DNA of 26,243 nucleotides from Undibacterium sp. (GTDB lineage Bacteria; Pseudomonadota; Gammaproteobacteria; Burkholderiales; Burkholderiaceae): assembly GCA_014376575.1 (NCBI GenBank), contig JACMRF010000142.1, positions 1 through 26,243 on the forward strand. Direction: 5' to 3'. A model generated the notes under the pieces. That model saw only the letters and a program-made list of their open reading frames with translations. It made no database searches and was not told the DNA's origin. Positions 1 through 8,621 of this stretch are shown here, piece by piece (the first letter of the stretch is position 1; each line of letters opens with the position of its first letter). The translations under genes and the position numbers were made by a program.

Positions 1-937
1 TGACGACACAGCCTTTCACATGATGGCCTGCCTTGATAATTTCTTTGACCACTTTTTCAGCGATAAATTTTGCCATGCCATCGTTAATTCTGCGTCCTGC
101 CAGAATGACTTGCGGGTGATATCCCAGCATGTCAGCTTTGTGCGTTAAGTAGTAAGGATCGACACCAATACAATGACCACCGACCAATCCCGGACGGAAA
201 TTGAGGAAGTTCCATTTGGTACCGGCCGCCTGCAATACCTCCAACGTATCGATACCGATCATGTCGAAGATAATGGCTAGTTCATTCATGAGCGCAATAT
301 TCAAGTCGCGCTGGGTATTTTCGATGACCTTGGCTGCTTCTGCCACTTTGATACTAGTGGCGCGATGTACGCCCGCGACAATGATGGTCTCGTACAGTTT
401 TGCAATTTTGTCTAAGGTGTCGTCATCGTCGCCTGAGACAATTTTTAAAATAGTGGTGAGGGTATGCTCTTTGTCACCTGGGTTAATCCGCTCCGGCGAA
501 AAACCTACATGAAAATCTTCTTTCCATTTCAGGCCAGAATGCTTTTCGAGTACAGGAATGCATACTTCTTCGGTCGCGCCTGGATAAACGGTGGATTCGT
601 AAATTACGATCGACCCGCGCTTCATGTGCTTGCCAACAGTTTCGCTCGCGCCTATCAGTGGAGTGAAATCTGGGTTGTGGGCTAAATCAACTGGCGTAGG
701 TACCGCAATGACCAAGAAATCGGCTTGAGATAATTCCGATGGATCAGTCCCAACACTTAAGTGTCGCGCTGCCTGCAGCTCTTCAGTTGCCAATTCTCCG
801 GTGGGATCAATAAACCGCTGGTAGCTTGCGACTTTACTTGCAGAGAGGTCAAAACCGATTGTCCGCAGTTTTTTACCAAACTCGACAGCCAGAGGCATGC
901 CCACATAACCTAATCCTACTACGCCAACTACACTCAT
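1..937 (-). CDS. Nucleotide-sugar dehydrogenase (UDP-GlcNAc/UDP-glucose 6-dehydrogenase family, TviB/WbpO-like), C-terminus cut by window edge
   Basis: This cytoplasmic enzyme family oxidises C6 of a UDP-sugar to the uronic acid with NAD, supplying acidic sugars for capsule or exopolysaccharide. The visible 312 residues start [17 protein letters not shown], which holds the Rossmann motif [17 protein letters not shown] lies mid-protein, and [12 protein letters not shown] carries the catalytic cysteine at about residue 256. The reading frame runs off the left edge, so the last part of the UDP-binding domain is missing. The ATG at 935-937 has a modest purine stretch (AAGGCG) upstream and a good sigma-70 promoter at 961-988. 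Its place at the end of an exosortase/EPS gene series fits polysaccharide synthesis. The sequence motifs do not settle whether the substrate is UDP-GlcNAc, UDP-GalNAc or UDP-glucose; similarity to TviB/WbpO is my impression. Confidence 0.93.
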   Translation of the reverse strand, partial: MSVVGVVGLGYVGMPLAVEFGKKLRTIGFDLSASKVASYQRFIDPTGELATEELQAARHLSVGTDPSELSQADFLVIAVPTPVDLAHNPDFTPLIGASETVGKHMKRGSIVIYESTVYPGATEEVCIPVLEKHSGLKWKEDFHVGFSPERINPGDKEHTLTTILKIVSGDDDDTLDKIAKLYETIIVAGVHRATSIKVAEAAKVIENTQRDLNIALMNELAIIFDMIGIDTLEVLQAAGTKWNFLNFRPGLVGGHCIGVDPYYLTHKADMLGYHPQVILAGRRINDGMAKFIAEKVVKEIIKAGHHVKGCVV

Positions 938-960
938 GAAATTCTCGCCTTAACAATGTT

Positions 961-988
961 ATTATAACAATATACCAGATACCTTCAA
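961..988 (-). promoter_or_regulatory. Putative sigma-70 promoter of the nucleotide-sugar dehydrogenase gene
   Basis: Read on the minus strand, TTGAAG (983-988) and a perfect TATAAT (961-966) are separated by 16 bp. Transcription would start near 954, leaving a very short leader before the ATG at 937. This would give the dehydrogenase its own transcription start, independent of the genes upstream of it. Confidence 0.5.
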
Positions 989-1077
989 AAGCTTCAACGC
1001 TTATGCCAAAGACTCGCTTTCACTCTTCACGAAATCCTCTATATGTGGCACTCACCTAGCACTTTTAATTTAATTGA

Positions 1078-1851
1078 TTACATTTTCTTTTGCAGCAATT
1101 CATGCACAAAATTGACAGGAATTGCATAACTAATCCCGCTAGGATTAGTGATGGCAGTTTCTTTCAATCCTTTGACAAACACCATATTAATGACACCAAT
1201 TACACGACCGGTTTCGGGATCATAGACCGGGCTTCCGCTATTTCCGGGGTAGGCGGTAGCATCGAGCTGAAAGACAGAAAATGGTGCACGCCGGAGTTGC
1301 GCCACCACTTTTGGATCTAATCTGCGGGAATCTAGCGATGGCTTGGCCACCGGCGTGATCGATGAGATAAAACCACGATGCGTTGCATGATGAAAACCCA
1401 ATCCTATAGCAAGAGGAAACCCGGTAAAAGCGACCGACTGACCCTCGGCAACTGTATTTGCGTCGCCTAGCTCCAGCGCTGGCAAAGGCAGGCCACCTAT
1501 GCGTAATCGGGCCAGATCGTGTTCTTCATCAATCGCTATGATGGTCGCGGGTCTAAACTCTGTGGCATCGCCTTTACCAGCCAAAATCCCGAGAGTGTCG
1601 TTGCTTTCGTTATTCATCGCCGCATTTACGACATGGGCATTGGTGATGATGGTAAGGCCGTCTCCGACCACAAACCCTGTACCAGAAAAACTCACTGCGG
1701 GGCTACGTGTCTTTTGAAATGTGCCGATAGCGACGACGGACGGTTTGATCACTTTTACAGTGGAGACAAAATCAGCCGCGTAAAGCGGAGTGGCCAGAAA
1801 AATGCTGGCCCACGTGATCAAAGTAGCTTTAAGAACCCCCGTTTTATTCAT
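1078..1851 (-). CDS. Secreted trypsin-like serine protease (S1C/DegP-type catalytic domain, no PDZ)
   Basis: A 257-residue exported protease. From the ATG at 1851 the N-terminus is a clear signal peptide ending PLYA with likely cleavage near residue 25. All three catalytic residues are visible: His73 in TNAHVV, Asp112 in EEHDLARL and Ser205 in YPGNSGSPVY. The protein ends soon after the catalytic domain, so it lacks the PDZ domains of DegP/HtrA. A longer reading with a TTG start at 1863 exists, but the ATG start gives a better signal peptide; neither has a strong ribosome binding site. It lies between the exosortase-associated decarboxylase and the nucleotide-sugar dehydrogenase on the same strand. 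A role in processing or quality control of surface proteins is a guess from context. Confidence 0.9.
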   Translation of the reverse strand: MNKTGVLKATLITWASIFLATPLYAADFVSTVKVIKPSVVAIGTFQKTRSPAVSFSGTGFVVGDGLTIITNAHVVNAAMNNESNDTLGILAGKGDATEFRPATIIAIDEEHDLARLRIGGLPLPALELGDANTVAEGQSVAFTGFPLAIGLGFHHATHRGFISSITPVAKPSLDSRRLDPKVVAQLRRAPFSVFQLDATAYPGNSGSPVYDPETGRVIGVINMVFVKGLKETAITNPSGISYAIPVNFVHELLQKKM

Positions 1852-1958
1852 ATAAATTCGCAATTATTTTTCGTCAATAATAGATATTAACTGCATCACG
1901 TCACTCACCATAGAGCTGCTTTTTTGGCCCCTCGGCGAATACCAAAATACAAATTTCC

Positions 1959-3188
1959 TTACACCAATACTTCTACCGCTTTTGCATGACCTAAAAAATC
2001 ATTCGGGCTCGCTGTCATGCCGTAAGCACCGGATTGAAATACGACAATTAGATCTCCCACTTTCGTTGCTTCCAATTCCATTTGGTCGGCTAATAAATCG
2101 AGCGGCGTACAAAGCGGGCCGACTACTGAAGCAATCTCGCGCTCGGTTCCTGACATTTTATTTCCTACCGCAACCGGGTAATTTTTGCGTATCACTTGCC
2201 CAAGATTGCCTGACGCCGCGAGATGATGATGCATGCCGCCATCCGTCACCAGAAATACCTGGCCTCGGGAGATTTTGCGGTCGATTACCTTGGCGACATA
2301 GATGCCAGCTTCGCCAACAAGATATCTGCCCAATTCGATGGCAACAACTGCCTTTGGCAAAGCCAAAGCCAGCTTCGGCAGCCATTGCCTTAAATTCGCC
2401 GCGATGGGATCAAGATCAAGTGCAAGTTCACCAGGAAAATACGGTATGCCGAAACCACCGCCAATATTTAATAAACGTACTGGCTGCGGAGCATGCCTGG
2501 CTAATTCAATCGCGAGTTGAAATATGCTCGATTGTGCTTCAACGATCGCTTCCGGCTTGAGATTTTGCGAACCACAAAAAATCTGGAAACCGTGGAAATC
2601 CATCGTCAATTCTGCCATTTTTTGTAACATTGCCGGCACGGCTTCCGCATCAATGCCAAATTGCTTCGCGCCACCGCCCATTTTCATACCAGACGATTTC
2701 AATTCAAATGCAGGGTTCACTCGAACGACGACTTTTGGGTTGACGCCCATGGCCAAAGCCAGTCTATTCACCCGCTCAAGTTCACTTTCGGATTCAAGAT
2801 GAATGAGGGCATGTGCCGCAATGGCTTGCGCCAATTCTGCGTCGGTCTTGCCGGGGCCGGCAAAGCTGATGTGCTGCGGCTGCACGCCCGTATCAAGCGC
2901 AATTTTCAGTTCTCCACCGGAGGCCACGTCCAGACCATCGACCAATCCGGCCATGAGCTGTACCAGCGCCGGCATCGGGTTAGCCTTGATGGAATAATGC
3001 AGGCGTATTTCGGCAGGCAAGACGGCGCGCAGATGTGCGACGCGGCTGCGCAACAAGGCGCGGTCATAGGCAAAAAATGGCGTACTGCCCACCCGCTGCG
3101 CAAGGCGTGTTAGGGGAATGCCGCCGACCAGCAAACAGTTATCCTGGACTTGAAACTGCGTCTGTGAAGCGTGAACAGGTTTTTTCAT
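1959..3188 (-). CDS. Pyridoxal-dependent decarboxylase, exosortase A system-associated
   Basis: A fold-type III PLP enzyme of the diaminopimelate/ornithine decarboxylase superfamily, in the subfamily found with exosortase A loci (TIGR03099-like). The PLP lysine is Lys68 in HYSIKANP. The glycine-rich phosphate-binding stretch NIGGGFGIPYF is present, and QSGAYGMTASPNDFLGH near the C-terminus gives the conserved active-site tyrosine region. I chose the ATG at 3188 (start MKKPVHASQ, 409 residues). An in-frame ATG 12 codons upstream (3224) adds a tail untypical of the family, and neither start has a clear Shine-Dalgarno. Its partner, the acyl-CoA ligase, lies 216 bp upstream on the same strand. 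The substrate is unknown; decarboxylation of an amino acid destined for acylation is an inference. Confidence 0.92.
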   Translation of the reverse strand: MKKPVHASQTQFQVQDNCLLVGGIPLTRLAQRVGSTPFFAYDRALLRSRVAHLRAVLPAEIRLHYSIKANPMPALVQLMAGLVDGLDVASGGELKIALDTGVQPQHISFAGPGKTDAELAQAIAAHALIHLESESELERVNRLALAMGVNPKVVVRVNPAFELKSSGMKMGGGAKQFGIDAEAVPAMLQKMAELTMDFHGFQIFCGSQNLKPEAIVEAQSSIFQLAIELARHAPQPVRLLNIGGGFGIPYFPGELALDLDPIAANLRQWLPKLALALPKAVVAIELGRYLVGEAGIYVAKVIDRKISRGQVFLVTDGGMHHHLAASGNLGQVIRKNYPVAVGNKMSGTEREIASVVGPLCTPLDLLADQMELEATKVGDLIVVFQSGAYGMTASPNDFLGHAKAVEVLV

Positions 3189-3404
3189 AGTAAACGTGGT
3201 GAGGAGGAATACGCGCCGTGGCATCTGTATTGATGCTGGAATTTTTAATTCATGGCACGACCAACACGCACTATCAAAGCGGCTTACAGGCCAGAGTGGC
3301 TGTAAACTCGAATCGATAAGGCGTGGTGGGCGTGCTCATTTTTCACTTTTGATGTCATGTCAAACAATTCTAGCGCGCCACGCTATACAGCGGCGCATTG
3401 CACT

Positions 3405-4997
3405 TTATACCTTCACCTGGAATAAATCCATCCAACGCGACTGTAGTAATTTCCGATCAATTTTTCCGTTGGCATTGCGCGGCAAACTGTCAGACGTGAT
3501 CTCGACGTGGGCTGGCACCATATACGCTGGCAATTGCATCTGGCATTGTTGACGCAATGCGACAGCGCTCAGGTTCACCGCTTGATTCTGTTTGACGATT
3601 AAAACGATCGCCTGTCCCATGACTGGATGTGGAACACCAATCGCTACTTGTTCGGTCACGTGCTCGAAACGATCGACCACTTCTTCTACTTCTAAAGGAC
3701 TAACGCGATAGCCCGAGACCTTAATCATATCGTCATCGCGGCCAATAAAATACAAATAACCCTCTGCATCCATGCGCACGGTGTCACCCGACCATACGGC
3801 GATCTCTGGCAAGGGCAAACCGGGTAATGTCATCGGCGCGGGGCGAAATCTTTCCGCCGTCTTTTGCGCATCATTCCAATACCCTAGCGCCACCAAAGCA
3901 CCGCGATGCACCAGCTCACCAGCTTCGTTTGGCGCACATTGTTGACCTGCCTTGTTGATCACCATCAGCTCGGCACCGGGAATCGCTCTGCCTATCGAAT
4001 CTGGTCGCGTATCAACCTCGGCCGGCGACAAATAACTGGAACGAAATGCCTCGGTCAGGCCATACATGAGATACACCTGCGCGGCAGGAACGATCGCCCT
4101 TAACGCCGCCAATGTTGTCGCCGGCATGGCGCCGCCCGAATTGGTGATGTAGCGTAACGAGCTTAAGGCATCAGGCCCAGGCAACTTCTGCTGAACTAAT
4201 TGTATCCAGAGCGGGGGCACCGCCGCCAGACCGGTAATTTTCTCATCGACAATCGTGCGCATAATATCTTGCGGTAGCAAATAATTCATTAATACCACCG
4301 ATGCGCCGACACTAAATGCGGTCGTCAATTGACTCAGGCCGTAATCAAAACTCAAGGGTAGCAACGCCAGTATTCTGTCGCTGCTTGTGTTGTTGAGATA
4401 TTGCGCCACACTCGCCGCACCAACCAGTAAATTTCTGTGCGAGAGTACCACCCCTTTTGGTTTTCCGGTACTCCCTGAGGTATAGAGAATGGCCGCCATA
4501 TCCGTATCAATACCGCGATGCGGTATTCGCTCAGATGGCGTTGCAATTAGCTGCTCCCAAGACCTGACCTGCAACGTGGTTTCTAGCGCTGATTTGTGAT
4601 TTATATCGACGACAATAACATGCCGCAGATCCGGGCATAGCGGCAGTATCTTGTGCAATGCGTGCAGACGATCTGCCGAAGTGACGAGAATCTTGACATC
4701 GCAATCGGCCAGAATATAGGCGACTTGTTCAGGCTTGAGCAAAGGATTAATCGGGACAAACACCGCACCAGCGGCAGAAGCTGCGAACATGGCAACGACC
4801 GCTTCCGGGCGTTTTTCCAAATAGACGGCAACTCGGTCACTACGCTCCAGGTCTAACTCAAGATAGCCGGCAGCAAGTTGATGCACGTGTTCCGACAACT
4901 GCGTATAACTGATACGCTGCCGTTGATACGACAATGCCTCAGCGCTAGGTGACTGTAACGCGGAACGTAAAATTAATTGATGAATCAGATCGATCAT
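3405..4997 (-). CDS. AMP-forming acyl-CoA ligase/synthetase, exosortase A system-associated
   Basis: A 530-residue ANL-superfamily enzyme that activates a carboxylic acid as acyl-AMP and passes it to CoA or a carrier protein. Motifs run in canonical order: the phosphate-binding loop YTSGSTGKPKG at 172-182, the A5-like MYGLTEAF, the hinge region YFIGRDDDMIKVSGYRVSP, and the C-terminal catalytic lysine in NGKIDRKLL (Lys512). The length is normal. It starts 44 bp after prsR on the same strand, so it may be co-transcribed with the two-component genes. The acyl carrier protein at 17465 is a plausible acceptor, because genomes with exosortase A loci often carry ligase, ACP, hydrolases 1 and 2 and the decarboxylase together. 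The natural acid substrate cannot be read from the sequence. Confidence 0.93.
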   Translation of the reverse strand: MIDLIHQLILRSALQSPSAEALSYQRQRISYTQLSEHVHQLAAGYLELDLERSDRVAVYLEKRPEAVVAMFAASAAGAVFVPINPLLKPEQVAYILADCDVKILVTSADRLHALHKILPLCPDLRHVIVVDINHKSALETTLQVRSWEQLIATPSERIPHRGIDTDMAAILYTSGSTGKPKGVVLSHRNLLVGAASVAQYLNNTSSDRILALLPLSFDYGLSQLTTAFSVGASVVLMNYLLPQDIMRTIVDEKITGLAAVPPLWIQLVQQKLPGPDALSSLRYITNSGGAMPATTLAALRAIVPAAQVYLMYGLTEAFRSSYLSPAEVDTRPDSIGRAIPGAELMVINKAGQQCAPNEAGELVHRGALVALGYWNDAQKTAERFRPAPMTLPGLPLPEIAVWSGDTVRMDAEGYLYFIGRDDDMIKVSGYRVSPLEVEEVVDRFEHVTEQVAIGVPHPVMGQAIVLIVKQNQAVNLSAVALRQQCQMQLPAYMVPAHVEITSDSLPRNANGKIDRKLLQSRWMDLFQVKV

Positions 4998-5041
4998 TGT
5001 TTACTTGGTCAACGCGTTATAGAGGTAATTTTATTTCTGAC

Positions 5042-6394
5042 TTACTTAATGGCATGGCGACTGATTAAATCGTACAACGTCGGTCGGCTAATTCCCAGTA
5101 ATTCAGCCGCTTTGGCGATATTGCCATCCACTCTTGCCAATGCCTTGACTACTGCCTTATGTTCCGCCTCATCACGGATTTGGCGCAGATTAATTGGCTG
5201 CTCATCGGTTACCGCTGTAGATAAGCCAAGATCATCCACGGTGATTTGCGGGCCATCTGCCATGATGACGGCGCGCTTGATGACGTTTTCCATTTCACGC
5301 ACGTTACCCGGCCATGGATGATTCTCTATCATCGCCAACGCTTCCTGACTAAAATTCAATCCAGGGCGACCTTCCTTGGCGTTAAATTTATTTTTAAAGT
5401 GATGCGCCAACAAAGCGGCATCGCCGTTGCGATCAGCCAATGGCGGAATATTGATGACGATTTCGCTCAGACGATAATACAGATCTTCTCTAAAACGTCC
5501 TGTTGCCGCCAGCTCTTTGAGGTTTTGATGTGTCGCACACACGATGCGTACATCGACAGGAATCTCTTTATGTCCGCCTATGCGTTCGACCACCCGCTCC
5601 TGCAAGAATCGCAGTAACTTCGCTTGCAATGCCATCGGCAAATCGCCGACCTCATCGAGGAAAAACGTCCCTTCATTCGCTAGCTCTATCTTGCCGAGAT
5701 TTTGTTTCACTGCGCCCGTAAAAGCACCTTTTTCGTAACCGAAAAGCTCACTCTCCAGAAGATTTTCCGGGATCGCTGCGCAATTAATCGCCATGAAACG
5801 TTTATCCTGTCGAGGACTCAATTGATGCAGCGCGCGCGCCAGCACTTCTTTACCGGTTCCGCTACTTCCCAACAACATCACCGAGGCCGAAGAGGGCGCG
5901 ACTTTTTCGATATTGCGGCACACTTTAAGCATGCCAGGGTCACGACTAATAACGCCCGACATCGGTGATGCGGCCTGCACCTGCAACATGCGGCGATTAT
6001 CCTTTTGCAAGGCTTGCAAATAATAAGCGCGCTCGACGACCAAGCCCAACATCTCTGGGTCGAACGGCTTTTGATGAAAATCATAGGCGCCTAAACCTAT
6101 CGCCTTGACTGCATTTTCTCTATCTTGATTTCCAGATAAAACGATGATTTTTGTATCCGGTGCCAAAGACAAAATTTGTTGGAGAATCGCAAATCCTTCA
6201 GAGGCACCATCCGGATCGGGCGGCAGACCAAGATCCATAGTGACAACGGCAGGTTCATGTCTGCGCACATGCGCTAATGCACTTTCTCTATCGCCCGCCA
6301 CCAGAACTTCATAGGCGTCGAAGTTCCAGCGCAATTGCTTTTGCAATCCCAAATCGTCTTCAATGATTAATAACTTTTTCTTTTCTTGACTCAC
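5042..6394 (-). CDS. prsR: PEP-CTERM-box response regulator PrsR (sigma-54-dependent activator)
   Basis: An NtrC-type activator of 450 residues. The N-terminal receiver domain has acidic residues in IIEDD, the phospho-acceptor Asp54 in VTMDLGLPP and Lys109 in FHQKPFDP. The AAA+ domain carries Walker A GSSGTGKE (176-183), the sigma-54 contact loop GAFTGA (223-228) and Walker B FFLDE (244-248). The last 30 residues form a Fis-type helix-turn-helix (AAELLGISRPTLYDLI). Translation starts at GTG (6392-6394), which overlaps the prsK stop by 4 nt, with an AGAAGG ribosome site 6 nt upstream. PrsK is the expected phosphodonor. Likely targets in this window are the sigma-54 promoters at 11217-11232 and 17139-17154, which share an upstream element. 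Confidence 0.96.
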   Translation of the reverse strand: MSQEKKKLLIIEDDLGLQKQLRWNFDAYEVLVAGDRESALAHVRRHEPAVVTMDLGLPPDPDGASEGFAILQQILSLAPDTKIIVLSGNQDRENAVKAIGLGAYDFHQKPFDPEMLGLVVERAYYLQALQKDNRRMLQVQAASPMSGVISRDPGMLKVCRNIEKVAPSSASVMLLGSSGTGKEVLARALHQLSPRQDKRFMAINCAAIPENLLESELFGYEKGAFTGAVKQNLGKIELANEGTFFLDEVGDLPMALQAKLLRFLQERVVERIGGHKEIPVDVRIVCATHQNLKELAATGRFREDLYYRLSEIVINIPPLADRNGDAALLAHHFKNKFNAKEGRPGLNFSQEALAMIENHPWPGNVREMENVIKRAVIMADGPQITVDDLGLSTAVTDEQPINLRQIRDEAEHKAVVKALARVDGNIAKAAELLGISRPTLYDLISRHAIK

Positions 6395-8511
6395 GGCACA
6401 CCTTCTTTTGATTGCGCGACCTTGTTCATTACTTGAACCTCCGCAGCTTGAACTTCGGAACCACGGATACGTAAGCTAATCTTGAAAACAGTTCCCGTTG
6501 ACGGGCTACTGCTGACATCGAGCTTGCCACCTAACTCCTGAACATATTCTTTTGTTTCAAAAACGCCGATACCCATGCCAGCGACTTTGGTTGAAACGAA
6601 TGGACTAAATAATTTTTCCCGAATAAATTCTTCAGTCATACCAGCACCGGTATCTTTGATTTCAATCACTGCAAAATCATCTTGCTGACTTAAGGTAACA
6701 CGAACTTCTCCTTCTTTTGGCGTGGCTTCAACCGCGTTCTGAATAATGTGGCCGATCACCCTTTCCAGCCGCTCCCAATTTGCGTTGACTCGCAATGCCG
6801 GCTTTAGGATTTCCAATACTGGCGTGGGCTCATAAGGAGATTTTGACTCAACAGCATGTTTGAGCAATTGATCCAGGGATATGGATGATTTGTCGTCTAT
6901 GGAGGCGCCGCGACTTAATTTTTGCAACAGTACTTTCATTTTTTGTACTGAGTGATCAATCGTTTCAATCATATCTTTCTGAAATTCAGGGTTGTTTTTA
7001 TGCTTTTCCGCGTTTGACAACAACAAGGACAATTGTGCAACCAGATTTTTGAGATCGTGCACCATAAAAGTCGACATCCGATTAAACGAATCAAATTGAC
7101 GCGCCACCATTAACGCATTCGCCGATTCTTGCTGGGCCAAATAACTAGCCGCCTGACTACCCGCTATTTTCAATAAATCCAATACTTCCCAATTCAAATT
7201 AATTTTACTTCTAGCTTGCGCCAACACCACAAAACCAAATAATTTTCCATGCAAAATGAGCGGCAACACCAACCAAGCGCTGGACTCTGCACGCAGCCAA
7301 TCGGGCATCTCTATGCCTTCATAAATATCCGCATGGGTCTTTAAATCTTGCAGATCAATTACCCACTGTCTTTCTTCTAAAAGGCGAGAAAATCCACTAC
7401 TCAAAGGCTCGCCAACACCATTGACATGCATATTCCATTGATTAACGGGTTCGCAATTACCGCTATCTGCCCGGATATATAAGGCACCAGCCGGACTTTG
7501 CACCAGTTCCGCCAGCGCCATAATTGACCTCTCGCCTAAATCAGCCGCATCAAGCGAAAGTGTCCTTGTAAACCGAATCCACTCTTCTCGGTAGTCGTAA
7601 TTATAGTTGTAAAAATGCTTACTTATAAAAACTTTCAGCCACGATCTCACTGAGCCTGAAAATAACAAGATCAAAAGGAGAATGACGGCGCCAAACAAGA
7701 AGGCTACCTGCATCACGGTGCCCCAATTCCCACCAAAGAACCTTAAGTAATACCCTGCTGCTGCCATTGCCAAAAGATAGAACGCGCTACCAAACAAGGT
7801 CGCTGAATGAAACAAAATACGGCGAGAGACTAAGATTCTCTGCGACCATTTTGGATTACGCGCAACGGATATCATTAACAAAGGAACCGTGATTGCATCG
7901 ACCATTCCTCGAGCCGCCCAAATTTCGATATTGATCTTACGAAACAGCATGGCGTCGCTATATAAATAGAAATCAAATACGAATAATCCACCCAAACCCA
8001 AGCAGGCGAACTTAATACCCCATCGCCCCTTTTCAGACGTATTTCTGAAAAACTGTTCCACCAGCAGCATGCCTATCACGGCAATGGCAACGCGCCCACC
8101 TGCGTTGCTGAGTAAATTAATCAGCCCATTAGAAAAATCAGGAAAACCGAAGTTGCTATAGATCGTCGCGATCAGTTGAAGTAATAAAAACGACAGAATA
8201 CCCAGAGCATAGGGCTTCGCATTGACAATATTTGCGAAATGCCATTGCCGTGAGGGATCCAATAGAATCAATAAAAATACAATCCATCCAGCACCACGGA
8301 CAACTTCAAGACAATGAGTTAATAAAGAAAAAGGTGTATCGACGTAGCCGTGCCACGCGATATTAGAAGCCCATAAAGAAGTAAGTAGACTTGCGACTAA
8401 AAGTGGAACCCAGTGTAAACGCCCTCGCCATTTCGTCACTAGCAGAAGCGCCAACAATAAAAACGCCGCCGCAGCAACGGAATAACTCAGAAACACAACG
8501 TTTATTAACAT
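6391..8511 (-). CDS. prsK: XrtA/PEP-CTERM system histidine kinase PrsK
   Basis: A membrane sensor kinase of 706 residues. The N-terminal 290 residues contain about eight hydrophobic segments. A GAF-like sensory region follows (about 320-465), then a histidine box with MVHDLKN (phospho-acceptor His485) and a HATPase domain with the N box HIIQNAVEA and G boxes DTGAGM and GMGIGVF. I prefer the ATG at 8509-8511 over the upstream in-frame ATG at 8535: an AGAAGG site sits 7 nt before it, and the shorter protein starts directly with the first membrane segment. It overlaps prsR by 4 nt, so the pair is translationally coupled. The stimulus is not known; in exosortase genomes this kinase is linked to PEP-CTERM gene control. 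Confidence 0.95.
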   Translation of the reverse strand: MLINVVFLSYSVAAAAFLLLALLLVTKWRGRLHWVPLLVASLLTSLWASNIAWHGYVDTPFSLLTHCLEVVRGAGWIVFLLILLDPSRQWHFANIVNAKPYALGILSFLLLQLIATIYSNFGFPDFSNGLINLLSNAGGRVAIAVIGMLLVEQFFRNTSEKGRWGIKFACLGLGGLFVFDFYLYSDAMLFRKINIEIWAARGMVDAITVPLLMISVARNPKWSQRILVSRRILFHSATLFGSAFYLLAMAAAGYYLRFFGGNWGTVMQVAFLFGAVILLLILLFSGSVRSWLKVFISKHFYNYNYDYREEWIRFTRTLSLDAADLGERSIMALAELVQSPAGALYIRADSGNCEPVNQWNMHVNGVGEPLSSGFSRLLEERQWVIDLQDLKTHADIYEGIEMPDWLRAESSAWLVLPLILHGKLFGFVVLAQARSKINLNWEVLDLLKIAGSQAASYLAQQESANALMVARQFDSFNRMSTFMVHDLKNLVAQLSLLLSNAEKHKNNPEFQKDMIETIDHSVQKMKVLLQKLSRGASIDDKSSISLDQLLKHAVESKSPYEPTPVLEILKPALRVNANWERLERVIGHIIQNAVEATPKEGEVRVTLSQQDDFAVIEIKDTGAGMTEEFIREKLFSPFVSTKVAGMGIGVFETKEYVQELGGKLDVSSSPSTGTVFKISLRIRGSEVQAAEVQVMNKVAQSKEGVP

Positions 8512-8621
8512 CTGAATGCCTTCTAACGGATGCATTTTTGGTACGGCAGAGTATCCATCTTAAGCGACGACTCAATAGAATTATTCTGGGAAAATTGTGA
8601 ATATCGGGAAAATACCAGGAT

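Noticed and set aside
464..685. Short plus-strand frames opposite the nucleotide-sugar dehydrogenase
   Set aside because: The minus-strand frame there encodes continuous dehydrogenase motifs; the plus-strand frames have no family features.
1046..1061. Plus-strand sigma-54-like sequence TGGCAC-TCACC-TAGCA
   Set aside because: Good match, but it points into the 3' end of the minus-strand protease gene and no plus-strand gene follows. An antisense transcript cannot be excluded, but nothing else supports it.
1982..2560. Long plus-strand reading frame opposite the decarboxylase gene
   Set aside because: It has no recognisable family pattern or ribosome site and lies opposite a well-supported gene with intact PLP motifs; it is a shadow of that gene's codon usage.
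3278..3293. Sigma-54-like TGGCCTG-TAAG-CCGCT before the decarboxylase gene, overlapping an imperfect hairpin
   Set aside because: Only the core GG/GC and a few bases fit, and the hairpin lacks a T-run, so neither a promoter nor a terminator can be supported.
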